Assembly: GCF_004804335.1 (NCBI RefSeq)
Contig: NZ_SRXY01000009.1
Coordinates: 124,001 to 188,000, forward strand
Direction of reading: 5' to 3'
DNA length: 64,000 nucleotides
Origin: Pacificoceanicola onchidii
Lineage (GTDB): Bacteria > Pseudomonadota > Alphaproteobacteria > Rhodobacterales > Rhodobacteraceae
The notes beneath the pieces are model-generated. The model did no database searches. It saw only the letters and a list, made by a program, of their open reading frames with translations, and was not told the origin of the DNA. This document shows, piece after piece, positions 25,870 through 34,734 of this stretch (within the stretch, counting starts at the first letter, position 1; every line of letters starts with the position of its first letter). The translations under genes were made by a program, and so were the position numbers.

Positions 25870-26910
25870 TTAGCCGAACATCTTGCGCAGATTGGCTGTC
25901 TGGCGACGGCCCAGATCGTCGATGTGATCATTCAGAAAGACCCCGGCCGCGCGGCGGCCAGCGGTTTTCAACTGTGCGATAACCGACGGCACCGGCACGA
26001 TTTTCGTGGCGACCGAGAGCATGTTCATCAGGTCATCATCGGCAATCATATGCACGCGCACGTCTTTCATGGTGCCGGGTTTGACGGTGCCATCAGCCAG
26101 CAAGCGCTGTACGAAATCAATCGCGCGCAGCTCGCTCAGAAGCGAAGAGTTGAACCCGATCTCATTGATTCTGTTCTGAATTTCCGGCGGCGTAACCGGC
26201 ACGGATTCGCGGTGCAGCGGGTTGATGTTGACCACCACCACGTCGTCCGGCAGGTCCGGCTCAAAGAAGGGAAACAACGCCGGGTTGCCGGTATAGCCGC
26301 CGTCCCAGAAGGCCTCCAGCTCGCCGCTCTCCGGATCTGTGACCTCAACCGCCTGGAACAGCGTTGGCAGACAAGCGGAGGCCAGGATGGCATCGGTGGT
26401 GATCTGTCCGCCGGTGAAAACCCGGATCTTGCCGCTGCGCACCTGCGTGGCGCAGACAAAAAACCGCGGGCCGGAGATCGAACAGACCTCGTCAAAATCG
26501 AACTGTTTGACGATCCGCTCCAGCGGGTTCTGGTAGAACGGGCCGCTGGCATAGGGCGAGAACATCCGCGACAAAGCCTCGCCGAAGACGTAAGGCGCGG
26601 AATATTCAAGCGTTTTGCTGACGATGCCCGGCGACGGCAGGAAGGGCATCATCCAATCGGGCAGCGTCATGTCGTCGAGCGCGCCGATCTGCTCCCACAG
26701 CCAATCCAGTTTTTCCCGCGCACCCGCGCGCCCTCCTTCCAGCATACCCGATTTGATCGCAGCGCCGTTCAACGCTCCGGCCGAGGTGCCGGACATGGCG
26801 GCAATCTCGATCGCGTCCTCTTCAAGAAGGCGGTCCAGCACCCCCCAGGTGAAGGCGCCATGGGCGCCTCCGCCTTGCAGGGCGAGGTTGATACGAACGG
26901 GAACGGTCAT
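25870..26910 (-). CDS. Patatin-like phospholipase
   Basis: This 346-residue serine hydrolase of the patatin family has the oxyanion loop GGGAHGAFTWGVLDRL at about residues 13-28. The nucleophile is in MSGTSAGALNG (Ser near 42), and the catalytic Asp in WDGGYTGNPAL. No signal peptide is present, so it is cytoplasmic. It lies 51 bases downstream of bdhA on the same strand. A role in lipid or PHB-granule turnover is a guess from that neighbour. Confidence 0.93.
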   Translation of the reverse strand: MTVPVRINLALQGGGAHGAFTWGVLDRLLEEDAIEIAAMSGTSAGALNGAAIKSGMLEGGRAGAREKLDWLWEQIGALDDMTLPDWMMPFLPSPGIVSKTLEYSAPYVFGEALSRMFSPYASGPFYQNPLERIVKQFDFDEVCSISGPRFFVCATQVRSGKIRVFTGGQITTDAILASACLPTLFQAVEVTDPESGELEAFWDGGYTGNPALFPFFEPDLPDDVVVVNINPLHRESVPVTPPEIQNRINEIGFNSSLLSELRAIDFVQRLLADGTVKPGTMKDVRVHMIADDDLMNMLSVATKIVPVPSVIAQLKTAGRRAAGVFLNDHIDDLGRRQTANLRKMFG

Positions 26911-26961
26911 GCGGGCCTCGGTCAGTTACTGTACGAAAACGGGCGTTTCCCGCACGATTGC

Positions 26962-27735
26962 TTAAAGCGCGGTCCAGCCGCCATCGACGCTCAGCGTGGT
27001 TCCGGTGATCTGCGCGGCGGCATCCGAACACAGGAAGACAACCGTGCCGCCAAGCTGTTCGGTAGTGGCAAACTCCTTGGACGGCTGGCGTTCTAACATG
27101 ACCTTCTCGATCACCTCTTCGCGGCCCATGCCGTATTTTTCCATGGTGTCGGGGATTTGCGCCTCGACCAGCGGGGTCAGAACATAGCCGGGGCAGATCG
27201 CGTTGGCGGTGATCGGCTCGCGCGCGGTTTCCAGCGCCACAACCTTGGTCATGCCGACAACGCCGTGTTTGGCTGCGACATATGCGGATTTGAACGGAGA
27301 CGCGGTCAGCCCGTGCGCCGAGGCAATGTTCACCACCCTGCCCCACCCGGCCTTGCGCATCATCGGCAGCGCGGCGGCGGTGGTGTGGAAAGCGGAGTTC
27401 ATGTTGATCGCGATGATCGCGTCCCATTTCTCGGCCGGGAATTCATCAATCGGCGAGACGTGCTGAATACCGGCGTTGTTCACCAGAATATCGCAGGCCC
27501 CCGCCTTTTCAATCAGGGCGCGGCATTCGTCGGCTTTGGACATGTCGGCTTTGATATAGCGAACCTCCACACCGTGCTCCTTGGCGATCTCTGCGGCCAG
27601 CGCGTGGTCCTCATCGCGGTCGGTGAAGGAATTGATGACAACGGAGGCCCCGGCGCGGGCGAGTTCGCGAGCGATTCCCAGACCGATTCCCGAGTTGGAG
27701 CCGGTCACGATTGCGGTTTTGCCGGAAAGTGTCAT
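26962..27735 (-). CDS. bdhA: 3-Hydroxybutyrate dehydrogenase
   Basis: The 257-residue short-chain dehydrogenase reversibly oxidises (R)-3-hydroxybutyrate to acetoacetate. Visible are TGSNSGIGLGIA, NNAGIQHVSPIDEFP, the catalytic Ser in NIASAHGL and the YVAAKHG Tyr/Lys pair. NAICPGYVLTPLVEAQIPD and the C-terminal SVDGGWTAL are typical of bacterial BDH. AAGGA precedes the ATG. It serves PHB and ketone-body use, probably in one transcript with the patatin gene. Confidence 0.95.
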   Translation of the reverse strand: MTLSGKTAIVTGSNSGIGLGIARELARAGASVVINSFTDRDEDHALAAEIAKEHGVEVRYIKADMSKADECRALIEKAGACDILVNNAGIQHVSPIDEFPAEKWDAIIAINMNSAFHTTAAALPMMRKAGWGRVVNIASAHGLTASPFKSAYVAAKHGVVGMTKVVALETAREPITANAICPGYVLTPLVEAQIPDTMEKYGMGREEVIEKVMLERQPSKEFATTEQLGGTVVFLCSDAAAQITGTTLSVDGGWTAL

Positions 27736-27872
27736 GGCGGTGTCCTTTGATGCTGCTTTGCAGCAAGCCTAGGGCGTCAAAGGCGAAAGGAAAAGCCAAA
27801 GCGCCAATCTATGCTGGCTTTCCGGGCAGTTTTTTGATCGCGGACGCCGATCCTCGCCCTCAAGAGACACCA

Positions 27873-27902
27873 CCAAAAAAAACCCCGGCCGAAGCCGGGG
27901 TT
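27873..27902 (-). terminator. Strong orphan terminator
   Basis: A 9-bp perfect GC stem with a tetraloop is followed on the minus strand by a T8 tract (27882-27875). It is assigned to the small RNA candidate. Confidence 0.88.
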
Positions 27903-27949
27903 AAGTCATTGAGGCAGGTTTCATACAGGCAAGAAACCTATCGAGCAGT
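27873..27949 (-). ncRNA. Candidate ~75-nt small RNA with own promoter and terminator
   Basis: On the minus strand, TTGGAC (27984-27979), exactly 17 bases, and TATAAA (27961-27956) form a promoter with start near 27949. The transcript would hold the perfect hairpin AGGTTTC/GAAACCT (27939-27916). It would end in a 9-bp terminator, AACCCCGGC with a TTCG-type loop (27881-27902), and a run of eight Ts. No minus-strand gene lies upstream to explain the terminator. I do not recognise the family. A short minus-strand reading frame ending at 27901 overlaps it but looks non-coding. Confidence 0.55.
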
Positions 27950-28063
27950 GATTTCTTTATAAGCAACTCCGCGCCCGAGTCCAAGGTAAAAGTTTGAAAA
28001 GGCGTAAAAGCCCAGTTACGCTCAGCGTTAACAAACAAAGGGCGGTAAAGGATTGTCTCCGAA

Positions 28064-29884
28064 ATGTATCTAAACTTTTTCCAAAAGCTCGGACTTGGCA
28101 GCACGGCGCTGTCCCTGATTCTCGCAGGCACGTTTGCAGGCGCAGAACCAAAGCATGGCATAGCTATGTATGGCGAGCCGCAATTGCCACCGGATTTTGT
28201 GTCCCTGCCCTACGCGAATCCGGATGCGCCGCGTGGCGGCGAGATTGTCACCGGGGAGACAGGCACCTTCGACAGTCTCAACCCGCACATCCGCAAAGGC
28301 AAAACACCGTGGCAATTGCGCTTTTTGGCGTATGAGTCACTCATGGGCCGCAGTTGGGACGAACCGTTCACCCTGTACGGGCTTTTGGCCGAATCCATTG
28401 AGGTCGGGCCGAATCGCGAATGGGCCGAATTCACCCTGCGCCCGGAGGCAAAATTCTCGGACGGCAGCCCGGTCACCATCGAGGACGTGATGTGGAGCTA
28501 CGAGACGCTCGGCACCATCGGCCACCCACGCTATCACGGCGTCTGGGGCAAGATCGGCAGCATGGAGCAGACCGGCGAGCGCAGCGTGAAGTTCACCTTC
28601 AACGTCGAGGACCGCGAACTGGCCCTGATCGTCGGCATGCGCCCGATCCTGAAAAAGGCGCAGTGGGAAGGCAAGGATTTTGCCGAAAGCGGGCTCGACG
28701 TGATCCCGATCAGCTCTGCGCCTTATGTCATCTCCGACTACGAGGCCGGGCGGCACGTGACACTGAAGCGCAATCCCGATTACTGGGGCAACGATGTGCC
28801 TTACATGCGCGGTCAGGCCAACCTTGATACCATCCGCATGGAGTTCTTCCTCGAAGGTACCGCCCAGTTCGAAGCGTTCAAGGGCGGCCTGCTGAACTCC
28901 AACCGCGAGACCAACCCGGTCAAATGGGATGAGCAGTACAGCTTCCCGGCAGTCGAAGCCGGCGATGTGGTGAAATCCACCATCCCGAACGCGCGCCCCA
29001 CCGGTATGACCGGTTTCGTGATCAACAACCGCCTTGAGAAATTCGCCGATTGGCGTGTGCGTGAGGCGCTGATCACCGCCTACAACTTCGAGTACATCAA
29101 CGAAGCCATCGTCGGCAGCCGCAAGAACCGGATCAAGAGCTACTTTGGCAGCTCTGTCCTTGGTATGGAGCCAGGGGCCGCGAGCGGACGCGTGGCGGAA
29201 CTTCTGGAGCCGCACAAGGCCGATCTTCTGCCCGGTACGCTGGAAGGCTATGCCCTGCCCGTCTCGGATGGCTCGGCGCGCAACCGCAAGAACATCGCCC
29301 GCGCGATGGACCTTTTTGCCGAGGCTGGCTGGACCGTGCAGGACGGCATGATGAAGAACGCCGATGGCGAGGTTTTCACGCTGGAATTGCTGCTCAGCCA
29401 GGGCTCGGCGGAGGAAGGTGCCATGGCGGACACCTATGCCGAAGGGCTGAAACGCCTTGGCATTGATGTCACGGTGACCACCACCGATGACGCGCAATAC
29501 CGCGAACGCACGGGCAAGTTCCAATACGACATGACCCCCTTCCGCCGCGGGTTGTCGCTCAGCCCCGGCAACGAGCAGCTGTCCTACTGGTCCTGCGAGA
29601 CGAAGGACGTTGAAGGCGGGCGCAATTGGGCGGGTATCTGCAACCCGGCGATTGATGCGATGATCGGCACCATGCTGAACTCTACCAGCCGCGAGGATTA
29701 CGTCTCCTCGGTGCGGGCGCTTGACCGTATGTTGATGGCGGGCCGCTACGTGGTGCCGTTCCAGGACAAGTTCGACGTCAGCTTCATCGCCCATGCGGCA
29801 GAGCTGCACTACCCCGAGCGCCTTCCCGCCTACGGCGATTGGATTGGATTCCAGCCTAACGTATGGTGGTCGGAGGACAAATAA
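28064..29884 (+). CDS. ABC transporter periplasmic binding protein, family 5 (YejA-like)
   Basis: This 606-residue solute-binding protein has a signal peptide (LGLGSTALSLILAGTFAGA). It shows the family 5 features GIAMYGEPQLPPDFVSLPYANPDAPRGG, noted by region (residues 30-60), LYGLLAESIEV, the FSDGSPVTIEDV block near 145 and the YWGNDVPYMRGQ segment. It most resembles YejA, which binds microcin C and oligopeptides. No YejBEF permease or ATPase follows, so it is an orphan here and must pair with a transporter elsewhere. A candidate small RNA lies divergently just upstream. Confidence 0.9.
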   Translation: MYLNFFQKLGLGSTALSLILAGTFAGAEPKHGIAMYGEPQLPPDFVSLPYANPDAPRGGEIVTGETGTFDSLNPHIRKGKTPWQLRFLAYESLMGRSWDEPFTLYGLLAESIEVGPNREWAEFTLRPEAKFSDGSPVTIEDVMWSYETLGTIGHPRYHGVWGKIGSMEQTGERSVKFTFNVEDRELALIVGMRPILKKAQWEGKDFAESGLDVIPISSAPYVISDYEAGRHVTLKRNPDYWGNDVPYMRGQANLDTIRMEFFLEGTAQFEAFKGGLLNSNRETNPVKWDEQYSFPAVEAGDVVKSTIPNARPTGMTGFVINNRLEKFADWRVREALITAYNFEYINEAIVGSRKNRIKSYFGSSVLGMEPGAASGRVAELLEPHKADLLPGTLEGYALPVSDGSARNRKNIARAMDLFAEAGWTVQDGMMKNADGEVFTLELLLSQGSAEEGAMADTYAEGLKRLGIDVTVTTTDDAQYRERTGKFQYDMTPFRRGLSLSPGNEQLSYWSCETKDVEGGRNWAGICNPAIDAMIGTMLNSTSREDYVSSVRALDRMLMAGRYVVPFQDKFDVSFIAHAAELHYPERLPAYGDWIGFQPNVWWSEDK

Positions 29885-29917
29885 GTCTTCCAAAACCAAA
29901 AAGCCAAAGAGGCAGTC

Positions 29918-30034
29918 ATGAAACGAGCAGTTCTGATCATCGCGCTGGCCATGGGAATGGCCGGCTGCGCCACCGTCGAAGGCGTGGGCGAAGACATCTC
30001 CAGCGGGGCGCGCAAAGTGTCCGGCTGGTTCTGA
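29918..30034 (+). CDS. Entericidin-family small lipoprotein
   Basis: A 38-residue frame starting MKRAVLIIALAMGMAGCATV has a lipobox MAGC with the lipidated Cys at 17. The mature part VEGVGEDISSGARKVSGWF matches the entericidin A/B pattern. Mature entericidins are about 20 residues and sit in the membrane, acting as antidote/toxin-like or envelope-stress lipopeptides in enterobacteria. It begins 33 bases after the YejA-like stop with AAAGAGG upstream. It is too short for usual ORF thresholds. Confidence 0.85.
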   Translation: MKRAVLIIALAMGMAGCATVEGVGEDISSGARKVSGWF

Positions 30035-30119
30035 AATCCCGGCTCCTAGTACTTTTCGCCTAGTTCCCTTTTCGCGCCTCGCCCGCCTATTGTAGGAGGG
30101 CGAGGAGGAGCGCAACGTG

Positions 30120-30812
30120 ATGAGCGAACCGGCAAAACCGTTTTTCGAAAACAATCAGACAACGGCATTGGTGGTCGACGATCATCCACTGTTTTGCGAT
30201 GCGCTCACGCTGACCCTGCAATCCATCGCCGACTTCGAAGAGATCCGCAGCGCGGGCACGCTTGAAAAGGCGCTCGAAGTGGTCGGACAGGATCCCGCCA
30301 TCGGGCTGATCGTGCTGGACCTGAACCTGCCGGATGTGAACGGGCTCGACGGGCTGGTCCGGCTGCGCAATGCCGCGCCGAAAGCGCCGATCATCATCGC
30401 TTCTTCGATGGCCGACAACACCATGATCAGCCATGCGCTCAAGGCGGGCGCCGATGCCTTTGTACCCAAGCATTCGCAGCGCTCGGTGTTCCGCCGCGCG
30501 TTTGAAGCGGTGGCCAAGGGACAGGCTTTTGTTCCCGATGGCTACATTGATCCGCAGGCGGGCAAGGAACCGGCGCAGGACGACGCGCTCGCACGGCTGG
30601 CCAGCCTGACAAACCAGCAGGCGCGCATCCTGCATCTGATCTGCGAAGGCAAGCTGAACAAGCAGATCGCCTATGATCTGTCGATCGCGGAAACCACTGT
30701 AAAGGCCCATGTCACCGCCATCATGCGCAAACTCGGCGTGCACAGCCGCACCCAGGCGGTGCTGGTCGCGCAGGAGGCGCGCTTTTCGCGGGTCTTGCCA
30801 ACCGGGGAATAA
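30120..30812 (+). CDS. Response regulator with LuxR-type output (NarL/FixJ family)
   Basis: The 230-residue protein has a receiver domain at about 15-130 with acidic D20/D21 and phospho-acceptor D67 (IVLDLNLPD). The conserved Lys is in FVPKHSQ, and a LuxR HTH sits at about 160-220 (LTNQQARILHLICEGKLNKQ). GGAGGAG lies upstream of the ATG at 120; a GTG one codon earlier is possible. It is followed by a FIST sensor and a hybrid kinase, suggesting one phosphorelay. Similar regulators flank nosP-nahK in pseudomonads. Confidence 0.93.
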   Translation: MSEPAKPFFENNQTTALVVDDHPLFCDALTLTLQSIADFEEIRSAGTLEKALEVVGQDPAIGLIVLDLNLPDVNGLDGLVRLRNAAPKAPIIIASSMADNTMISHALKAGADAFVPKHSQRSVFRRAFEAVAKGQAFVPDGYIDPQAGKEPAQDDALARLASLTNQQARILHLICEGKLNKQIAYDLSIAETTVKAHVTAIMRKLGVHSRTQAVLVAQEARFSRVLPTGE

Positions 30813-30857
30813 GCCGTAACCTGAAGACCACTCGGATCCTTACACAAGGTCAGGCAA

Positions 30858-32033
30858 TTGGACGGAGCGACGAAACGCTCCGCACGGGGGGAGATCGGGG
30901 CCAAATCCGCGCTGCGCGTGGCACAGGCCTCCTGCACCGGTCCGGACAGGGCCGGAACATTGGCAACGCGGTTGGGCCCCGGGCCTTTTGCGCTGGTTTG
31001 CCTGTTTGTTTCTCCCGATGCGGATTTCGCGGGGCTGACCCGCAACAGCCACCGCGCCTTTGGCGGGGCGGATGTGCTTGCCTGTACCACCGCCGGAGAG
31101 ATCGGTCAGGACGGCTATGAGGAAGGCCAGATCATCGCCATCGGCTTCCCTTGCAGCCATTTCGCCACCAGCACGCTGGTGATCGACGCGCTCGACGAGC
31201 TTGATGAACAGGCGGTGATTGATCGGCTCATTCAGGACCGCATGGCACTGAACCAACGCGCCCCGGAGATGCAATCGGAGTTTGCTTTCCTGATGGTGGA
31301 CGGCCTGTCGCTTCAGGAAGAGCACCTGACCGGCGTGCTGACCGCCGGGCTTGGCCCGACACCGCTGTTTGGCGGCTCCGCCGGCGATGGCGAAGATTTC
31401 CGGTCCACCTTCCTGTCGCGCAATGGCAGCATTCGCCAGAACGCGGCGCTGCTGGCGCTGGTGCGCTCGCGCTGCCCGGTACAGGTGTTCAGCCTCGACC
31501 ACATGGTCCCGGGCGAGACGCGCATGGTGGTGACCAAGGCCGATCCCGACCGCCGCGTGGTGCAGGAGATCAACGCCGAACCTGCCGCGCAGGAATACGC
31601 GCGGCTTCTGGGCAAGGACCCCAACCAGCTCTCCGCCTTCACCTTTGCCGCGCACCCGGTGGTGGTGCGGCTGGGCGATACACATCACGTGCGCTCGATC
31701 CAGCGCATGGATGAAAACGGCGATCTGGTGTTCTTTTCGGCCATCGACGAAGGCATGGTGCTGAGCCTCGCGGACCATCGCGACATTGCCGAACATCTGG
31801 ACGAACGTCTCAGCGCTCTGGGCGCTGTGGGCAAACCGGATCACATCCTCGCCTGCGATTGTCTGCTGCGCAAGATCGAGGCCACCCAGCATCAAAGATC
31901 CCGGCAGGTCTCCGACATTCTGACCCGCAACAACGTGGTGGGCTTTTCGACCTACGGCGAGCAGATCGGCGCGCTGCACGTGAACCAGACGCTGACCGGC
32001 GTGGCCTTCTACCCGGCGATGGAGGATGTCTGA
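30858..32033 (+). CDS. FIST-domain sensory protein (NosP-like)
   Basis: The 391-residue protein has FIST_N (about 45-230, with ACTTAGEIGQDGYEEGQIIA) and FIST_C (about 240-375, with GRLLG-type YARLLGKDPNQL and NNVVGFSTYGEQIGALHVNQT at the end). FIST proteins bind small ligands; NosP members bind heme and sense NO, and are encoded beside NahK-type kinases, as here. I cannot tell the heme ligand by eye. The start is a TTG at 30858 behind AAGG; no ATG fits. The stop is three bases before the kinase start. Confidence 0.9.
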   Translation: MDGATKRSARGEIGAKSALRVAQASCTGPDRAGTLATRLGPGPFALVCLFVSPDADFAGLTRNSHRAFGGADVLACTTAGEIGQDGYEEGQIIAIGFPCSHFATSTLVIDALDELDEQAVIDRLIQDRMALNQRAPEMQSEFAFLMVDGLSLQEEHLTGVLTAGLGPTPLFGGSAGDGEDFRSTFLSRNGSIRQNAALLALVRSRCPVQVFSLDHMVPGETRMVVTKADPDRRVVQEINAEPAAQEYARLLGKDPNQLSAFTFAAHPVVVRLGDTHHVRSIQRMDENGDLVFFSAIDEGMVLSLADHRDIAEHLDERLSALGAVGKPDHILACDCLLRKIEATQHQRSRQVSDILTRNNVVGFSTYGEQIGALHVNQTLTGVAFYPAMEDV

Positions 32034-32036
32034 GCC

Positions 32037-34250
32037 ATGTCGCTGGTGAACCCCGCGGATTCGGTCGAACGGCAGAACGAAAAGCTGATCAAGATCGCCG
32101 AGTCGCTGATGAAGCGGGTCGAATACGGCTCTGAACCGTCCGGCGCGGCCTATGAGCAATTCGAGCGCGCCGCCCTGCTGGAAAAGCGGGTGCGGGAACG
32201 GACGCTGGAGCTGGAGCGCACGCTCAACCTGCTGCACGAATCCAACGCCCAACTGGCCGCCGCCAACGACGAAACCGAGGCCGCGCGCCGCAATCTCGCC
32301 GATGCGATTGAAACCGTCTCCGAGGGCTTTGCGCTCTTTGACAGTGCCGAAACACTGGTCATGTGCAATTCGCGCTTTTGCCGGGATTTTCGCGATACCG
32401 TGCGCGATCTCAGCCCCGGTCTCGCCTTCTCGCAATACGTGGATCAGGTCAGCCGCTCGCGCTACCTCGCGCTGCCGCAGGAAACCTCGGCCCGGACCTG
32501 GGCCGACAAACGGCTGCGCCGCCACCGCGATCGCCATGTCATGTTCAATGTTGAGCTGGCCCATGACCGCTGGCTGCAGGTCTCCGAACATCGCACCGCC
32601 AACGGCGGCACGGTGGTTTTGCAGACCGATGTGACCGACCTGATCCGGCTTGAACGGCAGGAACGCGACAAGCTGCGCGACAAGCAGACTCGCATGATCC
32701 GTGCCACGCTCGATCACCTAAACCAGGGTGTCTGCATCTTCGACGAAAAGGCCCGGCTTGTGGGCTGGAACGAGAAGATCGGCACGCTGCTCGCCCTGCC
32801 CGCCCGGCGCATGCAGCTGGGCGCGTCGTTCTTTGCGCTGCTGGATCGGCTCGGGGACGACATCGTCTTTACCCGCGGCCTGACGCAGGAAGGCTTTTCG
32901 AACTGGGCGCGGCAGGACAGGCCGCGCGAACAGATCAGTTTCGAGATCCGCCGAAGCGGCAGCATCACCTTGCAGATCTTTGGCCGGGGCATGCCCGACG
33001 GCGGGTTCGTGATTTCGGTCACCGATGTCACCACGGAACGCGAAGCGGCGCAAAAACTGCATGAACTCAATGAGATCCTCGAACAACGAGTGATGGAGCG
33101 CACGCTGGAACTTGAGGATGCGCTGTCTGCCGCAGAGCGGGCGAACGCATCGAAATCGCGCTTTGTCGCGGCCGCCAGCCATGACCTGCTCCAGCCGCTG
33201 TCAGCGGCAAAACTCTATATCGCGTCGCTGGCGGACCGCTCCACCGACTCCGCCGAAACGGTGGTCCTGGCCAAGACCGAAAGCGCGCTCAACAGCGCCG
33301 AAGCGATCATCGACGCGCTGCTCGACATCTCGAAACTGGATGGCGACGGGGTGAGCTTTGACGTGGGCACCGTGGCGCTCAATGACATTCTGCGCCCGCT
33401 GGTTGATGAAATGGAAGTGCTCGCGCTGAACAAGGGGCTGGAGCTGCGGCTTGTCGGCTGCTCGCTCAGTGTCGAAAGCGATCCGGCCTACCTGCGGCGC
33501 ATCGTGCAGAACCTGCTCGCCAACGCCATTCGCTATACCGAACAAGGGCGGGTTCTGCTCGGCGTGCGGCGGCGCGGTGGCATGGCGCGGATCGAAGTCT
33601 GGGACACCGGCCCCGGCATTGCCGAAGAGGATCAGAACAGCATTTTCGAAGAGTTCAAACGGCTGGACGCGGGGGCCTCCGACAACGACGGTCTGGGCCT
33701 TGGCCTTGCCATCGTGGAGCGGGCCTGCGCGCGGCTTGGCCATCCCATTGGCCTTTGGTCACAGCCGGGTGTGGGCAGCTGTTTCATGGTGAACCTGCCG
33801 CTTGCAGGGCAAGCGGCCCCGCGCGATCCGGCCAAACCGCGCATGGCCCGGCCCGTGTCGCTGGCCCATGCGGGCATGATCACGCTCTTGGTGGAAAACG
33901 ATCCTCAAATGCGCCGCGCGATCACCGTCCTGATGGAAAGCTGGGGCGTGCACGTGATCGAGGCCGAAGACGCCGCTTCGGCCCTGACCCTTCTGGAGGA
34001 CATCGAGATCAGCCCGGACGCCATGGTGCTCGATCACCAGCTTGGCGCCGGGGCCAGCGGGCTGGACCTCTATCGGACAATTTCGGAATCGCTCGGTCCC
34101 CTGCCCTGCGCCATCATCTCGGCAGACAGAACACCGGAACTGGCCGCCGCCTGCGAAGACGCCGGCGCGACCTTCCTGCAAAAGCCGATCGACCGGCAGA
34201 AGCTCAGCGCATTGCTCGAAGCCGCTGCCGGTCGCATGATTGCCTCCTGA
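32037..34250 (+). CDS. NahK-like PAS hybrid histidine kinase with receiver domain
   Basis: The 737-residue cytoplasmic kinase shows an N-terminal coiled coil (about 40-90), two PAS domains (about 88-200 and 220-335) and a second coiled coil. The H-box is AAASHDLLQPLSAAKLYIAS with phospho-acceptor H382. The ATPase domain carries NLLANAIRYT, WDTGPGI and GLGLAIVERA, and the C-terminal receiver has D666 (MVLDHQLG). SHDLLQPL is the NahK-type H-box. It has no membrane segment, so input is likely cytosolic, probably through the preceding FIST protein. It completes a regulator-FIST-kinase operon. Confidence 0.93.
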   Translation: MSLVNPADSVERQNEKLIKIAESLMKRVEYGSEPSGAAYEQFERAALLEKRVRERTLELERTLNLLHESNAQLAAANDETEAARRNLADAIETVSEGFALFDSAETLVMCNSRFCRDFRDTVRDLSPGLAFSQYVDQVSRSRYLALPQETSARTWADKRLRRHRDRHVMFNVELAHDRWLQVSEHRTANGGTVVLQTDVTDLIRLERQERDKLRDKQTRMIRATLDHLNQGVCIFDEKARLVGWNEKIGTLLALPARRMQLGASFFALLDRLGDDIVFTRGLTQEGFSNWARQDRPREQISFEIRRSGSITLQIFGRGMPDGGFVISVTDVTTEREAAQKLHELNEILEQRVMERTLELEDALSAAERANASKSRFVAAASHDLLQPLSAAKLYIASLADRSTDSAETVVLAKTESALNSAEAIIDALLDISKLDGDGVSFDVGTVALNDILRPLVDEMEVLALNKGLELRLVGCSLSVESDPAYLRRIVQNLLANAIRYTEQGRVLLGVRRRGGMARIEVWDTGPGIAEEDQNSIFEEFKRLDAGASDNDGLGLGLAIVERACARLGHPIGLWSQPGVGSCFMVNLPLAGQAAPRDPAKPRMARPVSLAHAGMITLLVENDPQMRRAITVLMESWGVHVIEAEDAASALTLLEDIEISPDAMVLDHQLGAGASGLDLYRTISESLGPLPCAIISADRTPELAAACEDAGATFLQKPIDRQKLSALLEAAAGRMIAS

Positions 34251-34262
34251 GGCGGGACAGAT

Positions 34263-34541
34263 TTACATCATGCCGCTGCAGCGACCGCGCGGCTTCGGCA
34301 TGCCAAGCCTTTGCGGGTTGATCACCAGGATCCAGCGCGGCGGATAACCCGGCGCTTGCGTCTTGCGATAGACACAGCCGTTGGACATGGTCCGGTACTC
34401 ACCACGGGGCGCAACAACACCCTGCGTGCTGATGAATGGCTGGGCCTGGGCGAGCATCAGCTCCTTCGGAGCGCCGCTGTCCACGGGCGGCAGGGAAACA
34501 AGACCAAGGGCAGAAGCAGTGACAAGGGCAGTGAAGCTCAT
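34263..34541 (-). CDS. Small secreted protein of unknown function
   Basis: The 92-residue protein starts with a signal peptide (MSFTALVTASALGLVSLPPV) behind AAGGAG. The mature part is basic and Pro-rich, with YRTMSNGCVYRKTQAPGYPP and a second Cys near the end (GRCSGMM), so one disulfide is possible. I know no function for it; proteins of this pattern seem confined to Rhodobacterales. It is convergent with the hybrid kinase, 12 bases apart. Confidence 0.75.
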   Translation of the reverse strand: MSFTALVTASALGLVSLPPVDSGAPKELMLAQAQPFISTQGVVAPRGEYRTMSNGCVYRKTQAPGYPPRWILVINPQRLGMPKPRGRCSGMM

Positions 34542-34734
34542 GAGTTGGCTCTCCTTCGTTTCTGGGGCGCGCAAAAGCGCCGATACGGACGGTGTGACAC
34601 CCCCACAGCCCTGAACCGTGTCCCGTAAACGTCAGAAAGATGAACTTCCGGTTTAATTTTAGCAGATTTCTTTGCGATGGCGCTCAGGTGGAACTTCAAG
34701 AATACCCGACAAGCCATTGAATTTACATTATAAG

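Noticed and set aside
27901-28161. 86-codon minus-strand frame ending at the orphan terminator
   Set aside because: Its upstream half overlaps the YejA-like gene antisense and no ribosome site is seen; the small RNA explanation fits the promoter and terminator better.
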